A program made the translations under genes and the position numbers. The notes under the pieces are model-generated. The model ran no database searches, was not told the origin of the DNA, and worked only from the letters and a program-made list of their open reading frames with translations. From Flavobacterium johnsoniae UW101 (GTDB lineage Bacteria; Bacteroidota; Bacteroidia; Flavobacteriales; Flavobacteriaceae): 64,000 bases of DNA. The stretch is from the NCBI RefSeq assembly GCF_000016645.1, contig NC_009441.1, positions 806,001 through 870,000 on the forward strand, read 5' to 3'. This document shows, one piece after another, positions 15,339 through 23,608 of the stretch. Numbering within the stretch: position 1 is the stretch's first letter; each line of letters opens with the position of its first letter.

Positions 15339-16808
15339 TTAAGCTTCGATACTTACTTCACTTTTTACTCTTGTTCTAATTTCACTCAGGGATTGATCAA
15401 TCAAAAGTTTTCCATCTCTAAAAACTTCTTTCAATTCACCTTGTTTTTCTTCTTCCCAAGAAACATTATCACTTAAATGATACTTGCCATCGATTAAATC
15501 GATTTTCATTAATCCTTTAGCCGATTTTTTAGTTCCGTCATCTGTAATCGGATCTTTAAAGATAGCTCTTCCTTCTCCGTTTACTTCTCCGTAAGTTGCT
15601 TTCATCGCAAATCCGAAAGTATCTCTGGTATTATATTGATAGGTGAAAGATCCGATTCCTAAAACAACATTCGTAGAAGCAAATCCTTTTTCTTTTAATC
15701 TTTCGCAGATTTGAGTAGCTCTTGCTACAGTAATACTATCTCCGTAAATTGCTCCAATTTGCGGCACCAATTCTTTGAATCCTTTAGCATTTGTTGTACC
15801 GCCAAAAACATCCCAAAGTAATTTGATAACGCCTTTCTTTTCCTGTTCTGTTTTTCCATTTGGATTTCCGCAGATAATATCAACCGGATCACCGCTGTCA
15901 GGACGAATTACAACTTTACCTTCTCTAGAAACGATTTCTTCTTTTAATCTTGGAAGATAATCCGTTAAAACTTTCCATAAATCCCAAGTATCAGAAACGA
16001 TAGAAACAATTCCTTTCGGATACACTTCTGTAATTAATCTTTTGAAGGTTTCATACTCGCCTTCTGTAGTTCCCATACACATAACAGAATGTTCTGTTGC
16101 AGCTACTGAACCTGCAACCAATTCCTGATCTGAATTGGCTTTGTAATATTCTTCTAAGAAATCAATTGCAGGAATCGTGTCAGATCCTGTAAAACTCAAT
16201 AAATGTCCTGCTGCAGAAGTTACAGAAGCTTCAATACCACCCATTCCTCTCATTGAGAAATCGTGTGCCTGCCAGTCAACAAATTCTGGAACAGAAGAAG
16301 TTTCTGCTGCATATTTGTCTAATACTTTTCTGTATTCTTTTGCAATGGTTGCTGAATTACAAGGCAACCAGATTACAGCAGAAAGTAAGGTTTCGAAATA
16401 ATTTGTTAACCAGAAAAATTCAGGAATTGTATTGTACATTGTAAACATTGGCACTCTTAAAGGAACGCTTGCCCCTTCTGGCAATGCTTTAAAAACCATT
16501 GGAATATATCCTAAATCATGTAAATCTTCGATATGTTTTGTGCCAACTTGGTTTTCGCCTAAATAATTATTGATTCTTCGAGCGTATTTTGAAACAACTT
16601 CTTCTTTTGATTTTTTAAAGAAATACTCTTCAAAGTCGTGAATAATATATTTTTTGATGAAATACTGAAGTCCAAAAAAGATTACTTCATCTACTTCTTC
16701 AATTCTTGATTTTCTTGGTGTCCAATTAGAATATACTAAACTTGTTCCGTCTGGGTATTGTCTTCTGTGGTCAACTTTGTAACCATCGGTTAATAATAGT
16801 GGGTTCAT
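15339..16808 (-). CDS. nadV: Nicotinamide phosphoribosyltransferase
   Basis: This enzyme makes NMN from nicotinamide and PRPP, a one-step salvage of the nicotinamide released when NAD is used. The 489-residue protein begins with LLTDGYKVDHRRQYPDGT, has YSNWTPRKSR early on and the phosphoribosyl region VIRPDSGDPVDI near residue 300. Its length matches NAMPT/NadV rather than the shorter nicotinate enzyme. It is the last gene of the minus-strand island, and the PRPP synthetase at 23605 could supply its co-substrate. Paired prs-nadV genes also occur in phages. Confidence 0.92.
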   Translation of the reverse strand: MNPLLLTDGYKVDHRRQYPDGTSLVYSNWTPRKSRIEEVDEVIFFGLQYFIKKYIIHDFEEYFFKKSKEEVVSKYARRINNYLGENQVGTKHIEDLHDLGYIPMVFKALPEGASVPLRVPMFTMYNTIPEFFWLTNYFETLLSAVIWLPCNSATIAKEYRKVLDKYAAETSSVPEFVDWQAHDFSMRGMGGIEASVTSAAGHLLSFTGSDTIPAIDFLEEYYKANSDQELVAGSVAATEHSVMCMGTTEGEYETFKRLITEVYPKGIVSIVSDTWDLWKVLTDYLPRLKEEIVSREGKVVIRPDSGDPVDIICGNPNGKTEQEKKGVIKLLWDVFGGTTNAKGFKELVPQIGAIYGDSITVARATQICERLKEKGFASTNVVLGIGSFTYQYNTRDTFGFAMKATYGEVNGEGRAIFKDPITDDGTKKSAKGLMKIDLIDGKYHLSDNVSWEEEKQGELKEVFRDGKLLIDQSLSEIRTRVKSEVSIEA

Positions 16809-16816
16809 ATAATTTT

Positions 16817-17755
16817 CTATTTATATTTATTTGATAAGCGTTTTGCTAAATCTTTTATATCATTGGATCTGACTAAATTGTCGATCCATTTTTGCGGCAT
16901 ATTTTCAATTCCGTAATAAATTCCTGCCAATCCTCCCGCAATTGCGCCCGTTGTATCTGTATCTTCGCCTAAGTTTACTGCTTTTAAAACCGTTTCTCCA
17001 TAAGAATCAGAATTTAAAAAACACCAAAAACTGGCTTCTAAACTATGAAGAACATAACCCGATGCACGAATTTCATTTTCTGGATAAGTCCAAATATCAT
17101 TCTTTAATATCTTTTCAAATAGTTGAATTTCTACAGGATTATATTTTTTATCTTTTAAAAATTCAGAAAGAACATTTTGCATTTCTTTATAAGCTTCGAA
17201 TTTATCTTTATCTTTTAGAATCTCCAAACAATATACAACATAAATGAAACAAGAAAATACCGAACGGAAATGAGCATGAGTTATTGACGAAACTTCTTTT
17301 ACTTTTTTATAAATAACTTCAATATCATTCTCTTTTTGAAGATAAAAAACTAATGGCAAAATACGCATTAAGGAACCATTCCCGTTATCCTCTTCAAAAA
17401 AATTACCTGAATTTCTAGCCGATTCTCCTTTTACAACTCTTGCTAAAGAATGTTTCGTCGTTCCTCCAATATCAAATACTTTATGATGCGCTCCCCAATA
17501 TCCTTCCTGCATCCATTTTACAAAAGTCAAAGCCATATCTTCTATATCGTAACCTTTGCACAAACTTTCGGCAGTACAAAAAGCCAATGAACTATCGTCG
17601 CTAAATGTTCCAGGCGGCTGATTCCAGGACATAAAACCCATCATATCGACAACCGGATTCTGTTTTAATTTTTCTCTGGATTTAAATTCAACCGGAACAC
17701 CTAAAGCATCGCCAATGGCAACACCAAATAAACCAGATTCTATTCTATTTTTCAT
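16817..17755 (-). CDS. ADP-ribosylglycohydrolase family protein (DraG/ARH type)
   Basis: This 312-residue hydrolase is of the family that removes ADP-ribose from proteins or small molecules with two Mg ions. Metal-site motifs are GVAIGDALGVPVEF at the N-terminus, GTFSDDSSLAF (about residues 47-57) and NLGEDTDTTGAIAGGLAG near residue 265. The frame extends upstream to 17806, but the ATG at 17755 begins the family sequence and follows the preceding stop directly, so I chose it. It is one of four ADP-ribose-releasing families in this island. Confidence 0.9.
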   Translation of the reverse strand: MKNRIESGLFGVAIGDALGVPVEFKSREKLKQNPVVDMMGFMSWNQPPGTFSDDSSLAFCTAESLCKGYDIEDMALTFVKWMQEGYWGAHHKVFDIGGTTKHSLARVVKGESARNSGNFFEEDNGNGSLMRILPLVFYLQKENDIEVIYKKVKEVSSITHAHFRSVFSCFIYVVYCLEILKDKDKFEAYKEMQNVLSEFLKDKKYNPVEIQLFEKILKNDIWTYPENEIRASGYVLHSLEASFWCFLNSDSYGETVLKAVNLGEDTDTTGAIAGGLAGIYYGIENMPQKWIDNLVRSNDIKDLAKRLSNKYK

Positions 17756-17756
17756 T

Positions 17757-18488
17757 TTATTTATTTCTTCCTTTCTCGTTAGGATACAAGGTTTGCAAGA
17801 CATCACTCTGCCAGAATTCTTTTGATTCTATATCAATACAGGAAAGTTTTCCGTAAAAACCTGCTCCGGTATCTATATTCCAAACATTGCATCCCTGCAT
17901 CGGGATTTCAACATTATAATGCAATGTCGGTGTATGGCCGATATAAATCTCATTAAAAAGCAATAACCGCTTTGGGTACAAAAGTGAATCTTTCTGGATT
18001 CGTTCATCCATCGTTAAAGCCATTTCCCAAAGTGTCCTGTCCCAGGAATAATTGGTTTTGTAATGTTCTTTTTCCGGACCGTGCATCGATGAAAAACCAG
18101 CGTGAATAAACAAATTATTGTTTTCATCTACAAAGTAATCTTTCATTTCGTTGAAGAATTCGAGATGCTTTTCTTTATGTGAAGAATCAATTCCCTTATA
18201 ACTTTCTATAGTCGATTTTCCTCCGTGCAAAAACCAAATGTCATTTACAACATCATTCTCTAACCATTCCTGACACCAAGCATCATGATTTCCTTTTATA
18301 AAAATACATTCCTGTTTTTGGGATAATTCAATCAGAAAATCAATCAGTTGTTTCGATTCGCTCCAGCCGTCGACATAATCTCCCAGAAAAATAAATCGGT
18401 CATTTTTTGAATAATCTATTTTTTCAAGCAACTGAATTAACGCTTTTAATCCGCCGTGAATATCTCCAAAAACTAAGGTTCTTTTCAT
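17757..18488 (-). CDS. PPP-family metallophosphatase (ApaH/PrpE-like)
   Basis: This 243-residue calcineurin-like phosphatase has every metal-binding motif: FGDIHGG (residues 7-13), LGDYVDGW, KGNHDAW, FIHAGFS and IGHTPT. Relatives hydrolyse phosphoproteins, Ap4A or related 5' caps, or cyclic phosphates. Its start overlaps the KptA gene by four bases, so the two are coupled. That pairing suggests action on an ADP-ribose phosphate or RNA end made by KptA, which is inference only. Confidence 0.85.
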   Translation of the reverse strand: MKRTLVFGDIHGGLKALIQLLEKIDYSKNDRFIFLGDYVDGWSESKQLIDFLIELSQKQECIFIKGNHDAWCQEWLENDVVNDIWFLHGGKSTIESYKGIDSSHKEKHLEFFNEMKDYFVDENNNLFIHAGFSSMHGPEKEHYKTNYSWDRTLWEMALTMDERIQKDSLLYPKRLLLFNEIYIGHTPTLHYNVEIPMQGCNVWNIDTGAGFYGKLSCIDIESKEFWQSDVLQTLYPNEKGRNK

Positions 18489-19033
18489 GATTTAAATTCG
18501 ATATACTTTGGCGGAACTTCATCTGTCAGCCAAACATTGTTTTCAGACAAATAAAATTTAAATCCGTCTCTGTACATAGCACCGCTTCTAACGGTTAAAA
18601 TTTGCGGAACTCCTCTCCTGCTTCCCACTTTTACTGCGGTTTCTTTGTCTTTGGAAAGATGTACATGCTGACGGCTCATTTTTTTCAAACCTTCTTTCTG
18701 AATGCTTTCCATGAATTTTCCAACGGTTCCGTGATACAGATATTCCAGAGGTTCTGTTTCTGCTAGATTTAATTCAACCGAAATGGAATGTCCCTGACTT
18801 GCACGGATTTTGGTTTTATCTTCATTGTAAGCAAAACGCTTTTTATCGTTATTTTCTACTACGTAATCTAAAAGTTCGGCATCGAGACGATTCCCTTTTT
18901 TAGTGCATTTTTCTATTAATTCATTGACATCTGCCCAACCGTTTTCGTCTAATTTTAATCCGATTTTTTCTGGTGAATGTCTGAGCACCAGACTCAAAAA
19001 CTTGCTGATGCTCTTTGCTATATTTTCATTCAT
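18485..19033 (-). CDS. kptA: RNA 2'-phosphotransferase (KptA/Tpt1)
   Basis: This NAD-dependent enzyme moves an internal RNA 2'-phosphate to NAD, releasing nicotinamide and ADP-ribose cyclic phosphate. The 182-residue protein has the N-terminal winged helix (FLSLVLRHSPEKIGLKLDENGWA) and the catalytic half with RASQGHS, YHGT, SRQHVHLS and GSRRGVP, which supply the family Arg-His-Arg-Arg set. In bacteria its natural substrate is unclear; some Tpt1 enzymes ADP-ribosylate RNA ends. It sits next to the macro-domain gene, a family known to bind or process its by-product. Confidence 0.93.
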   Translation of the reverse strand: MNENIAKSISKFLSLVLRHSPEKIGLKLDENGWADVNELIEKCTKKGNRLDAELLDYVVENNDKKRFAYNEDKTKIRASQGHSISVELNLAETEPLEYLYHGTVGKFMESIQKEGLKKMSRQHVHLSKDKETAVKVGSRRGVPQILTVRSGAMYRDGFKFYLSENNVWLTDEVPPKYIEFKS

Positions 19034-19045
19034 TTTAATTTTTTT

Positions 19046-19516
19046 TTAGAAGTCATACACAATGACCTCAACATTGTTATCCGAAAGCGTTTTAAGAATA
19101 ATTGGTTCAATCATTTCCCATTTTCCGCCTGCTAATCCGCATCCAATTCTAGGCATATGAATAGATGCATTATTTGTTTTTGCAAAATCAGAAACTGCTT
19201 TTAATCCTTCTTCAATCGCATTGTAACGTATTGGAGCTCCGCCGTTTTCATCTTTATTAATTTTATGCTGACCAATTAAATTTGCTACCCACAAATCTTC
19301 TTCAACCTGGACAAACTGTACTTGACCTAACTCAAAATTATCTTTTGATTTAAACCATTCTCTATATTGATTTTCCGGTTTTTTCCATCTTTTTGAAATT
19401 GCCATTACAAATCCTTTTCCCCATCCGCCAATATCATTACAAACGTGAACAATTATTTTGTTTCCTAATGTTTGAGGCGATGTAGCGTCTCCTTTTGTAT
19501 ATTGAATGTCTTTCAT
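19046..19516 (-). CDS. Macro domain protein (ALC1/TARG1-like)
   Basis: This single macro domain of about 156 residues binds ADP-ribose and in related enzymes hydrolyses ADP-ribosyl esters or ADP-ribose-1''-phosphate. Landmarks are KGDATSP near the N-terminus, IVHVCNDIGGWGKGFV (distal ribose loop), VANLIGQHK, IRYNAIEEGL and HMPRIGCGLAGGKWEMI. I chose the ATG at 19516 because the longer frame to 19537 would start at TTG. It lies 12 bases before kptA on the same transcript. Confidence 0.9.
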   Translation of the reverse strand: MKDIQYTKGDATSPQTLGNKIIVHVCNDIGGWGKGFVMAISKRWKKPENQYREWFKSKDNFELGQVQFVQVEEDLWVANLIGQHKINKDENGGAPIRYNAIEEGLKAVSDFAKTNNASIHMPRIGCGLAGGKWEMIEPIILKTLSDNNVEVIVYDF

Positions 19517-19537
19517 TTTTTTATCTATTTTAATCAA

Positions 19538-19658
19538 ACGTTCCCATGGAACGTAAATACGATCTGATAATATTTTATTCTACCCATGAAATGTTCCTAT
19601 GGAACATTTTGCAGAATGTTTTTGTAAATCTTGTAATTTTCATGAATAAAATATTATC
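19538..19658. repeat. REP-like palindrome cluster inside the island
   Basis: Within this gap are ACGTTCCCATGGAACGT (19538-19554) and AAATGTTCCTATGGAACATTTT-type palindrome (19589-19610). A perfect 15-base inverted pair, GATAATATTTTATTC at 19566-19580 and its complement at 19644-19658, encloses the second. The right arm overlaps the last codon and stop of the NADAR gene. TTCC-NNN-GGAA palindromes recur at 46458 and 46525. Confidence 0.6.
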
Positions 19659-20181
19659 TCAATTCATCTCTAACCTCCATTAAAGCAAAACCTAAAAGAT
19701 TCAAACCTTTCCACTTTTCAGGATTTAAAGCATCTTTATGGTCTCCTGCCATTCCAATTCCCCAGATTGGATCTACCGGACTTGCTTCTACAATAACTCG
19801 GTCATTTGTGTTTAGAAGGAAGGTTTTCAAATCTGAATTTTGACTGAATTTGTGATAGTTGCCTTCTTTTACAATTTCAAATCGGTTTTCTAACCAGATT
19901 TTGTCATCATAATTTTTCACTTTACGACCTAACTTTTTGGCTTCGGCAGGTGAATTGCATTGTATGATTTTTTCTAAAATTTCCTGATCGTTAAACAATT
20001 CGGCTTTCTTTGCCATCATCCAGTGTTCAGCCGTTTTATAGGTTACTTCATTTACTTTAAACGAACTTAACCACCACTGGCTGAAGCAGTTTTTAGTAAT
20101 CGTTCCGTCTTTACTTGGCTGATGTCCCCAGAAAAATAAAAACTTACTTTCCGGAGCTATAGTATCTATATTGTATTTCAT
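19654..20181 (-). CDS. NADAR family protein (YbiA-like N-glycosidase)
   Basis: This 175-residue protein belongs to the NADAR superfamily. Signature segments are FLFFWGHQPSKDG, CFSQWWLSSF, YKTAEHWMMAKKAELF, LGRKVKNYDDKIW and the C-terminal DPIWGIGMAGD and NLLGFALMEVR. Studied members cleave N-glycosidic bonds, including removal of ADP-ribose from modified guanine in DNA as an antidote to DarT-type toxins. No DarT-like toxin is visible here, so the substrate could come from elsewhere, for example a phage or competitor. It follows the PurA-like gene by eight bases. Confidence 0.9.
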   Translation of the reverse strand: MKYNIDTIAPESKFLFFWGHQPSKDGTITKNCFSQWWLSSFKVNEVTYKTAEHWMMAKKAELFNDQEILEKIIQCNSPAEAKKLGRKVKNYDDKIWLENRFEIVKEGNYHKFSQNSDLKTFLLNTNDRVIVEASPVDPIWGIGMAGDHKDALNPEKWKGLNLLGFALMEVRDELR

Positions 20182-20189
20182 TTTTTCTG

Positions 20190-21272
20190 TTATTGGAACA
20201 AAGAAGTAATCTGTTTAAAATCTTTAGAGTCCGGTGAAAATGACCCGTAAATGGTATCAAAATCTGTTGTCAGGTTTTCAAATTCATAATCCTTTTCTAA
20301 CTGATCCATGCAGGTTACGACCAAATTTCTTTTTGCCATTGGACTGTAAGCAGCATCTAATTTTAAAGCGTAGTTCAACAAATCGTAATCCAGATCCCCA
20401 AATCTTAGATGCTTTTGATATTCGTTGAAAACACAGGTTTCTTCTTCGTTATTTTTTAATTTTATTTCTCTTTCATTCGGCATCCAGCCGTGACCATGTC
20501 TTGTGGTGTAACTTCTGGTTGCATAATAAACTTCTACATCTTCAATTTTTAATTTATTACAAATTTCAACTGCATTTTTTGAAGTTGTATTCGCATAAGT
20601 CACATTCGGGAAAACACCATGATCCATATCAAGCAGGATTCCCTGGCTTCCTTCAAAAATCAGATTATCGTATTTTAAAAGGAAAGTATAATCGACAATA
20701 TTCCATTTCAATTTATCAACTGCCTCTAGATAAGCCTGAATTTCTTCGTCGATTCCACTTTCATTTAAAAATCCATAATAGTACGCGATTTGGTTTAGTT
20801 TTTCTAAAAGCATTTCACGAGGCGCAATTAAATCTATGGCAAACAATTTATACGGACCTTCGTTTCTTTTCATGGTTGAACCAATGCCTTTTCCACAGGT
20901 TCCGTGATCTATATTTCTGGTGTTTCCTCTGTTGTGCCAAACATCAAACGGAGTGGTAACTTTTGCTAATGGATGAATATATAAATCCAGATTAGCGTTT
21001 TTTTCTTTTAATTCTTCTCTCTCATTGTACAAAAAGAGCGGATGAATCGTGCAATGTTCGCTGTAATAAGACGGAAGACCGCGAAGCGCACCGCTGGCAA
21101 AGCTGGAGTGAACGTGTTTTTTATCGCCAATCATAACCGTATGCGCAGCCTGTTGTCCTCCCGAAAACCGAATAACTATAGATTCAGGATTTTGTTTCGC
21201 CAGAAAATCTGTTGTTATTCCTTTTCCTTCATCACCAAATCCTAAACCTATAACTATTTGTGCTGTTTTCAT
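20190..21272 (-). CDS. Divergent adenylosuccinate synthetase-like protein
   Basis: This is a PurA paralogue of 360 residues, against about 425 for housekeeping PurA. It keeps the catalytic pair, Asp14 in FGDEGKG and His44 in QQAAHTV, and has counterparts of other landmarks: CGKGIGS for TGRGIGP, EGSQGILLDMDHG for the EGAQG/DIDHG block and YTTRHGHGWMP for TRVGxGPFP. The usual TTGRxRRCGW segment is reduced to HLRFGDLD. GTP/IMP-type chemistry is therefore plausible, but the altered C-terminal half suggests a different acceptor. It is embedded in the ADP-ribose island, where no purine pathway gene other than prs occurs. Confidence 0.8.
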   Translation of the reverse strand: MKTAQIVIGLGFGDEGKGITTDFLAKQNPESIVIRFSGGQQAAHTVMIGDKKHVHSSFASGALRGLPSYYSEHCTIHPLFLYNEREELKEKNANLDLYIHPLAKVTTPFDVWHNRGNTRNIDHGTCGKGIGSTMKRNEGPYKLFAIDLIAPREMLLEKLNQIAYYYGFLNESGIDEEIQAYLEAVDKLKWNIVDYTFLLKYDNLIFEGSQGILLDMDHGVFPNVTYANTTSKNAVEICNKLKIEDVEVYYATRSYTTRHGHGWMPNEREIKLKNNEEETCVFNEYQKHLRFGDLDYDLLNYALKLDAAYSPMAKRNLVVTCMDQLEKDYEFENLTTDFDTIYGSFSPDSKDFKQITSLFQ

Positions 21273-21285
21273 TTTGTTCTATTTA

Positions 21286-21431
21286 TTTTAAACACATAGT
21301 AACATAGATTTTTGGAAACGTTATAAAGGCGTTTCACTTGTTTCAATTCACATAATTACTATGTGTTAAACTAGTTTCTTTTTGTTTTCTTTTACTCTCA
21401 AACAAAAACCTATGTTACTATGTGTTTAAAA
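21286..21431. repeat. 144-146-base inverted-repeat element, copy A
   Basis: Terminal 22-base perfect inverted arms, TTTTAAAC-ACATAG-TAACATAG at 21286-21307 and its complement at 21410-21431, enclose about 100 bases. The interior has AAAGGCGTTTCACTTGTTT, a central ACATA...TATGTGT near-palindrome and AAACTAGTTTCTTT. Copies B (56262) and C (58850) share the interior and the arm layout. It lies between the vWA gene and the PurA-like gene. Confidence 0.85.
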
Positions 21432-21433
21432 AT

Positions 21434-22309
21434 TTAAAGCATTTGTATATTATCTAAACCTTTATCATTGGTATCAGAAACTGGAATTGTTCCTAAACCA
21501 GAACCAGAACTTTTATGTTTATCGCAGATTATCTTCTTGATTACATTTGGAATTTCTCTGTGATCTTCAATTGAAAGGCAATTTTGCCCCAGTAATTCTT
21601 TCCATTCTACATCGGCGTTAATGGCTTGTCCTGAATGCAATACACTAATATGATAAACATCGTATCTTTTTTGCGCTTCTGCCAATAATTCAAGATGTGT
21701 ATAAGTCTGTTGTCCCTGACCCATAATTTCTTTTATTGCTGATGCTGGAAGTGTTTTTAAACCTGGTTCATCGCCTACTGTAAACAACAATCCTTTTTGC
21801 CCTCTTTTTTCGAATGCATCTGTTTTGGTATGAAATGCTGCGAAATACCAAGCCAAAAGATAACTTTCGCCAGCGTTTCCGCCTCCTCCGCCTTCAATGT
21901 AAGTTCTCGTTAACCACATATCCAGTTCTTCGTCACCAGATTCAAACTGACCAACCTGTAAAGGATATCTGTCGCATTCGTGATCACCAATTCCTAAAAA
22001 TAAAAGTGCCGGATCTGGAACACCTCCCTGAATAATTCCTCCCATTAATTTTGGAAGACCTTCTTTAATCAGTTCGTGTGGTATATGCCCCATACTTCCT
22101 GTGACATCCAATCCTAAAATAATTGGAACTGTGTTTGGATGAACTTCTGAATCTCTCGCTTCTCTAAAAATCACTCCATTTGGATTCATCGATTCATGCG
22201 CTTTTCTTAACGCATTCTGTGTAAATATTTCACTAGCTGATTTGCTTGCATAACCTACTTTTTTTGCTCTGTCTTCACGAGCTCCGAAATCATATCTTGT
22301 ACCTCCCAT
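21434..22309 (-). CDS. von Willebrand factor A domain protein
   Basis: This 291-residue protein has a vWA fold. The MIDAS-type motif is LDVTGSMG (about residues 66-73), with Thr in place of the first Ser, followed by FLGIGDHECDRYP, a Gly-rich segment EGGGGGNAGES and LFTVGDEPG. It has no signal or membrane segment, so it is cytoplasmic. Such domains often scaffold metal-dependent protein contacts. It begins two bases after the stop of the small coiled-coil gene, and the two share the segment EDRAK near their N-termini. Its role in an ADP-ribose island is unknown. Confidence 0.8.
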   Translation of the reverse strand: MGGTRYDFGAREDRAKKVGYASKSASEIFTQNALRKAHESMNPNGVIFREARDSEVHPNTVPIILGLDVTGSMGHIPHELIKEGLPKLMGGIIQGGVPDPALLFLGIGDHECDRYPLQVGQFESGDEELDMWLTRTYIEGGGGGNAGESYLLAWYFAAFHTKTDAFEKRGQKGLLFTVGDEPGLKTLPASAIKEIMGQGQQTYTHLELLAEAQKRYDVYHISVLHSGQAINADVEWKELLGQNCLSIEDHREIPNVIKKIICDKHKSSGSGLGTIPVSDTNDKGLDNIQML

Positions 22310-22311
22310 GA

Positions 22312-22647
22312 CTAAAATGTTTTACCAAATAAATACTCAAATCTCTTTTTTGTTACTTCAAACTGGATATTCAAATTTCTGATGGTCAGCGAAAGTTCCA
22401 TATCTTTTTGTACAAAAGCTTCTGGCTGAAAATCGGCAAAGGTTAAACTGTTTTTATCCAGCGGACTAATATCGATCAATCCTTCTTGTTCTCTTTCGAG
22501 TCTTTTTATTTTTAATTCGATGTCTTCAACGCGACGTCTGTATATTAATTCAGAATCTTCGCCAATGGTTTTGGCTCTGTCTTCTCTAATTTGATCATTG
22601 TTTCTTCTTAAAGATTCAATAAATCTTGGTTTTAAATCATCACTCAT
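22312..22647 (-). CDS. Small coiled-coil partner of the vWA protein
   Basis: I do not recognise a family for this 111-residue protein. Residues 1-65 are highly charged and helical (RNNDQIREDRAK, RRRVEDIELKIKRLEREQEG), consistent with a coiled coil, and a second helical stretch follows (LSLTIRNLNIQFEVTKKRFEYLF). It has no signal peptide. It ends directly before the vWA gene, so the two are almost certainly co-translated. A role as its binding partner is inference from position. Confidence 0.65.
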   Translation of the reverse strand: MSDDLKPRFIESLRRNNDQIREDRAKTIGEDSELIYRRRVEDIELKIKRLEREQEGLIDISPLDKNSLTFADFQPEAFVQKDMELSLTIRNLNIQFEVTKKRFEYLFGKTF

Positions 22648-22665
22648 AACTTTTTGGTTGTTTTG

Positions 22666-22707
22666 GTTTCAGGTTTAAAGTTTCAGGTTAAGCGCTTAAC
22701 TTGAAAT
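22666..22707. repeat. Heptamer array with central palindrome
   Basis: Words GTTTCAG, GTTTAAA, GTTTCAG, GTTAAGC, GCTTAAC and TTGAAAT run without a break. The centre GTTAAGCGCTTAAC (22687-22700) is a perfect palindrome, and the right side continues loosely as TTGGTTT, TAACTTGAAAC. It fills the gap between the PARG and coiled-coil genes. Confidence 0.6.
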
Positions 22708-22789
22708 TTGGTTTTAACTTGAAACGGTTAATAGGATTTCTTTTGTTTCAATTTTTCACGTTTCAAAAAGAAACTTGAAACTTTTTAAA

Positions 22790-23608
22790 CTAATTCAGCA
22801 CCTCTTCAAACTTCTTAAAATTTGTTTTTTTATCAGAATTGTCAAATACTGCAAAAACTATTTTCTTAAAAGCACCTGAATATTTTTCTGCAATAATCTC
22901 TTTAAACAAATGTGCTACATCTTTGGGTTCGTTTCTAAAAACACCACATCCCCAAGCTCCTAAAATCAATGTATCACTTTTTTGCTGCAAAGCAATTGCT
23001 AATACTTTATCCATTCTTTTTCTAAAAACATCTTCAGTTGCTGTAATTTCTTCTTTTCTATTGTGTTGCAGCATCGCGCCTTTGTTTGGTGCCGGAGCTG
23101 TAATCACATCTACAACAAATGGTTTTTCAAAATAATCTCCATTATCATCATTCCAAAACAAAATATTTGGACTATAAATCATGTAATCTGAATATAAAAA
23201 CGAGGACTGATTTCTATTAAAATCATACATTGTTTTGTCTTTGATCTGCGTTTCATAAAGGCTTGAAGATCTCGCCAGACTTTCTTCCTGAGCAGAAGCT
23301 CCTCCTAAAAACCCGCCTCCCGGATTTTTTGCCGAAGCGAAATTTAAAACACAGATTTTACCATTTTCCTCCTCAACAATTGCTTCAATTGTAGAACAAT
23401 TTTTGGTTACGATTTCTGTTTCAAACTTATTTTCAATTGGCGTTTTTAAGATTGTATCCCAATCATTTGGTGCAATTGTAAACGTATTTTTTATCGACTC
23501 TTCGAGTTCATTTTTTATGTCAATCTTTTTTCCTTTGTATTCATAGAAACCATTCTTTATGATTTCTAAAGTTTTATTTGCTATTTCTACTCTATAATTT
23601 TTATTCAT
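22790..23608 (-). CDS. Bacterial-type poly(ADP-ribose) glycohydrolase (TIGR02452 family)
   Basis: This macrodomain-fold hydrolase of 272 residues would release ADP-ribose from poly- or mono-ADP-ribosylated targets. The catalytic signature GGG-x7-QEE is complete: Gly97-99, then FLGGASA, then Gln107-Glu109. It is preceded by VLNFASAKNP as in TIGR02452 members. The C-terminal half has VITAPAPN and LGAWGCGVFRNEP. Its start codon overlaps the prs stop by four bases, tying nicotinamide salvage to ADP-ribose removal on one transcript. Confidence 0.92.
   Translation of the reverse strand: MNKNYRVEIANKTLEIIKNGFYEYKGKKIDIKNELEESIKNTFTIAPNDWDTILKTPIENKFETEIVTKNCSTIEAIVEEENGKICVLNFASAKNPGGGFLGGASAQEESLARSSSLYETQIKDKTMYDFNRNQSSFLYSDYMIYSPNILFWNDDNGDYFEKPFVVDVITAPAPNKGAMLQHNRKEEITATEDVFRKRMDKVLAIALQQKSDTLILGAWGCGVFRNEPKDVAHLFKEIIAEKYSGAFKKIVFAVFDNSDKKTNFKKFEEVLN

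Noticed and set aside
14474..16808. nadD and nadV as one NAD operon
   Set aside because: They are convergent and separated by a repeat-filled gap and a terminator.
17756..17806. N-terminal extension of the ADP-ribosylglycohydrolase gene
   Set aside because: It overlaps the end of the phosphatase gene and adds no family sequence; the ATG at 17755 fits better.
20501..20959. 152-residue forward frame antisense to the PurA-like gene
   Set aside because: The PurA-like protein has conserved motifs throughout; the antisense frame has none.
20190..21272. Phage PurZ-type 2-aminoadenine synthase
   Set aside because: No partner genes for the Z-genome pathway are present and the surroundings are bacterial; the sequence alone does not support it.
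21281..21436. ATTTA target-site duplication around element copy A
   Set aside because: Copies B and C show no duplication of their flanks, so the match at A is probably chance in AT-rich DNA.
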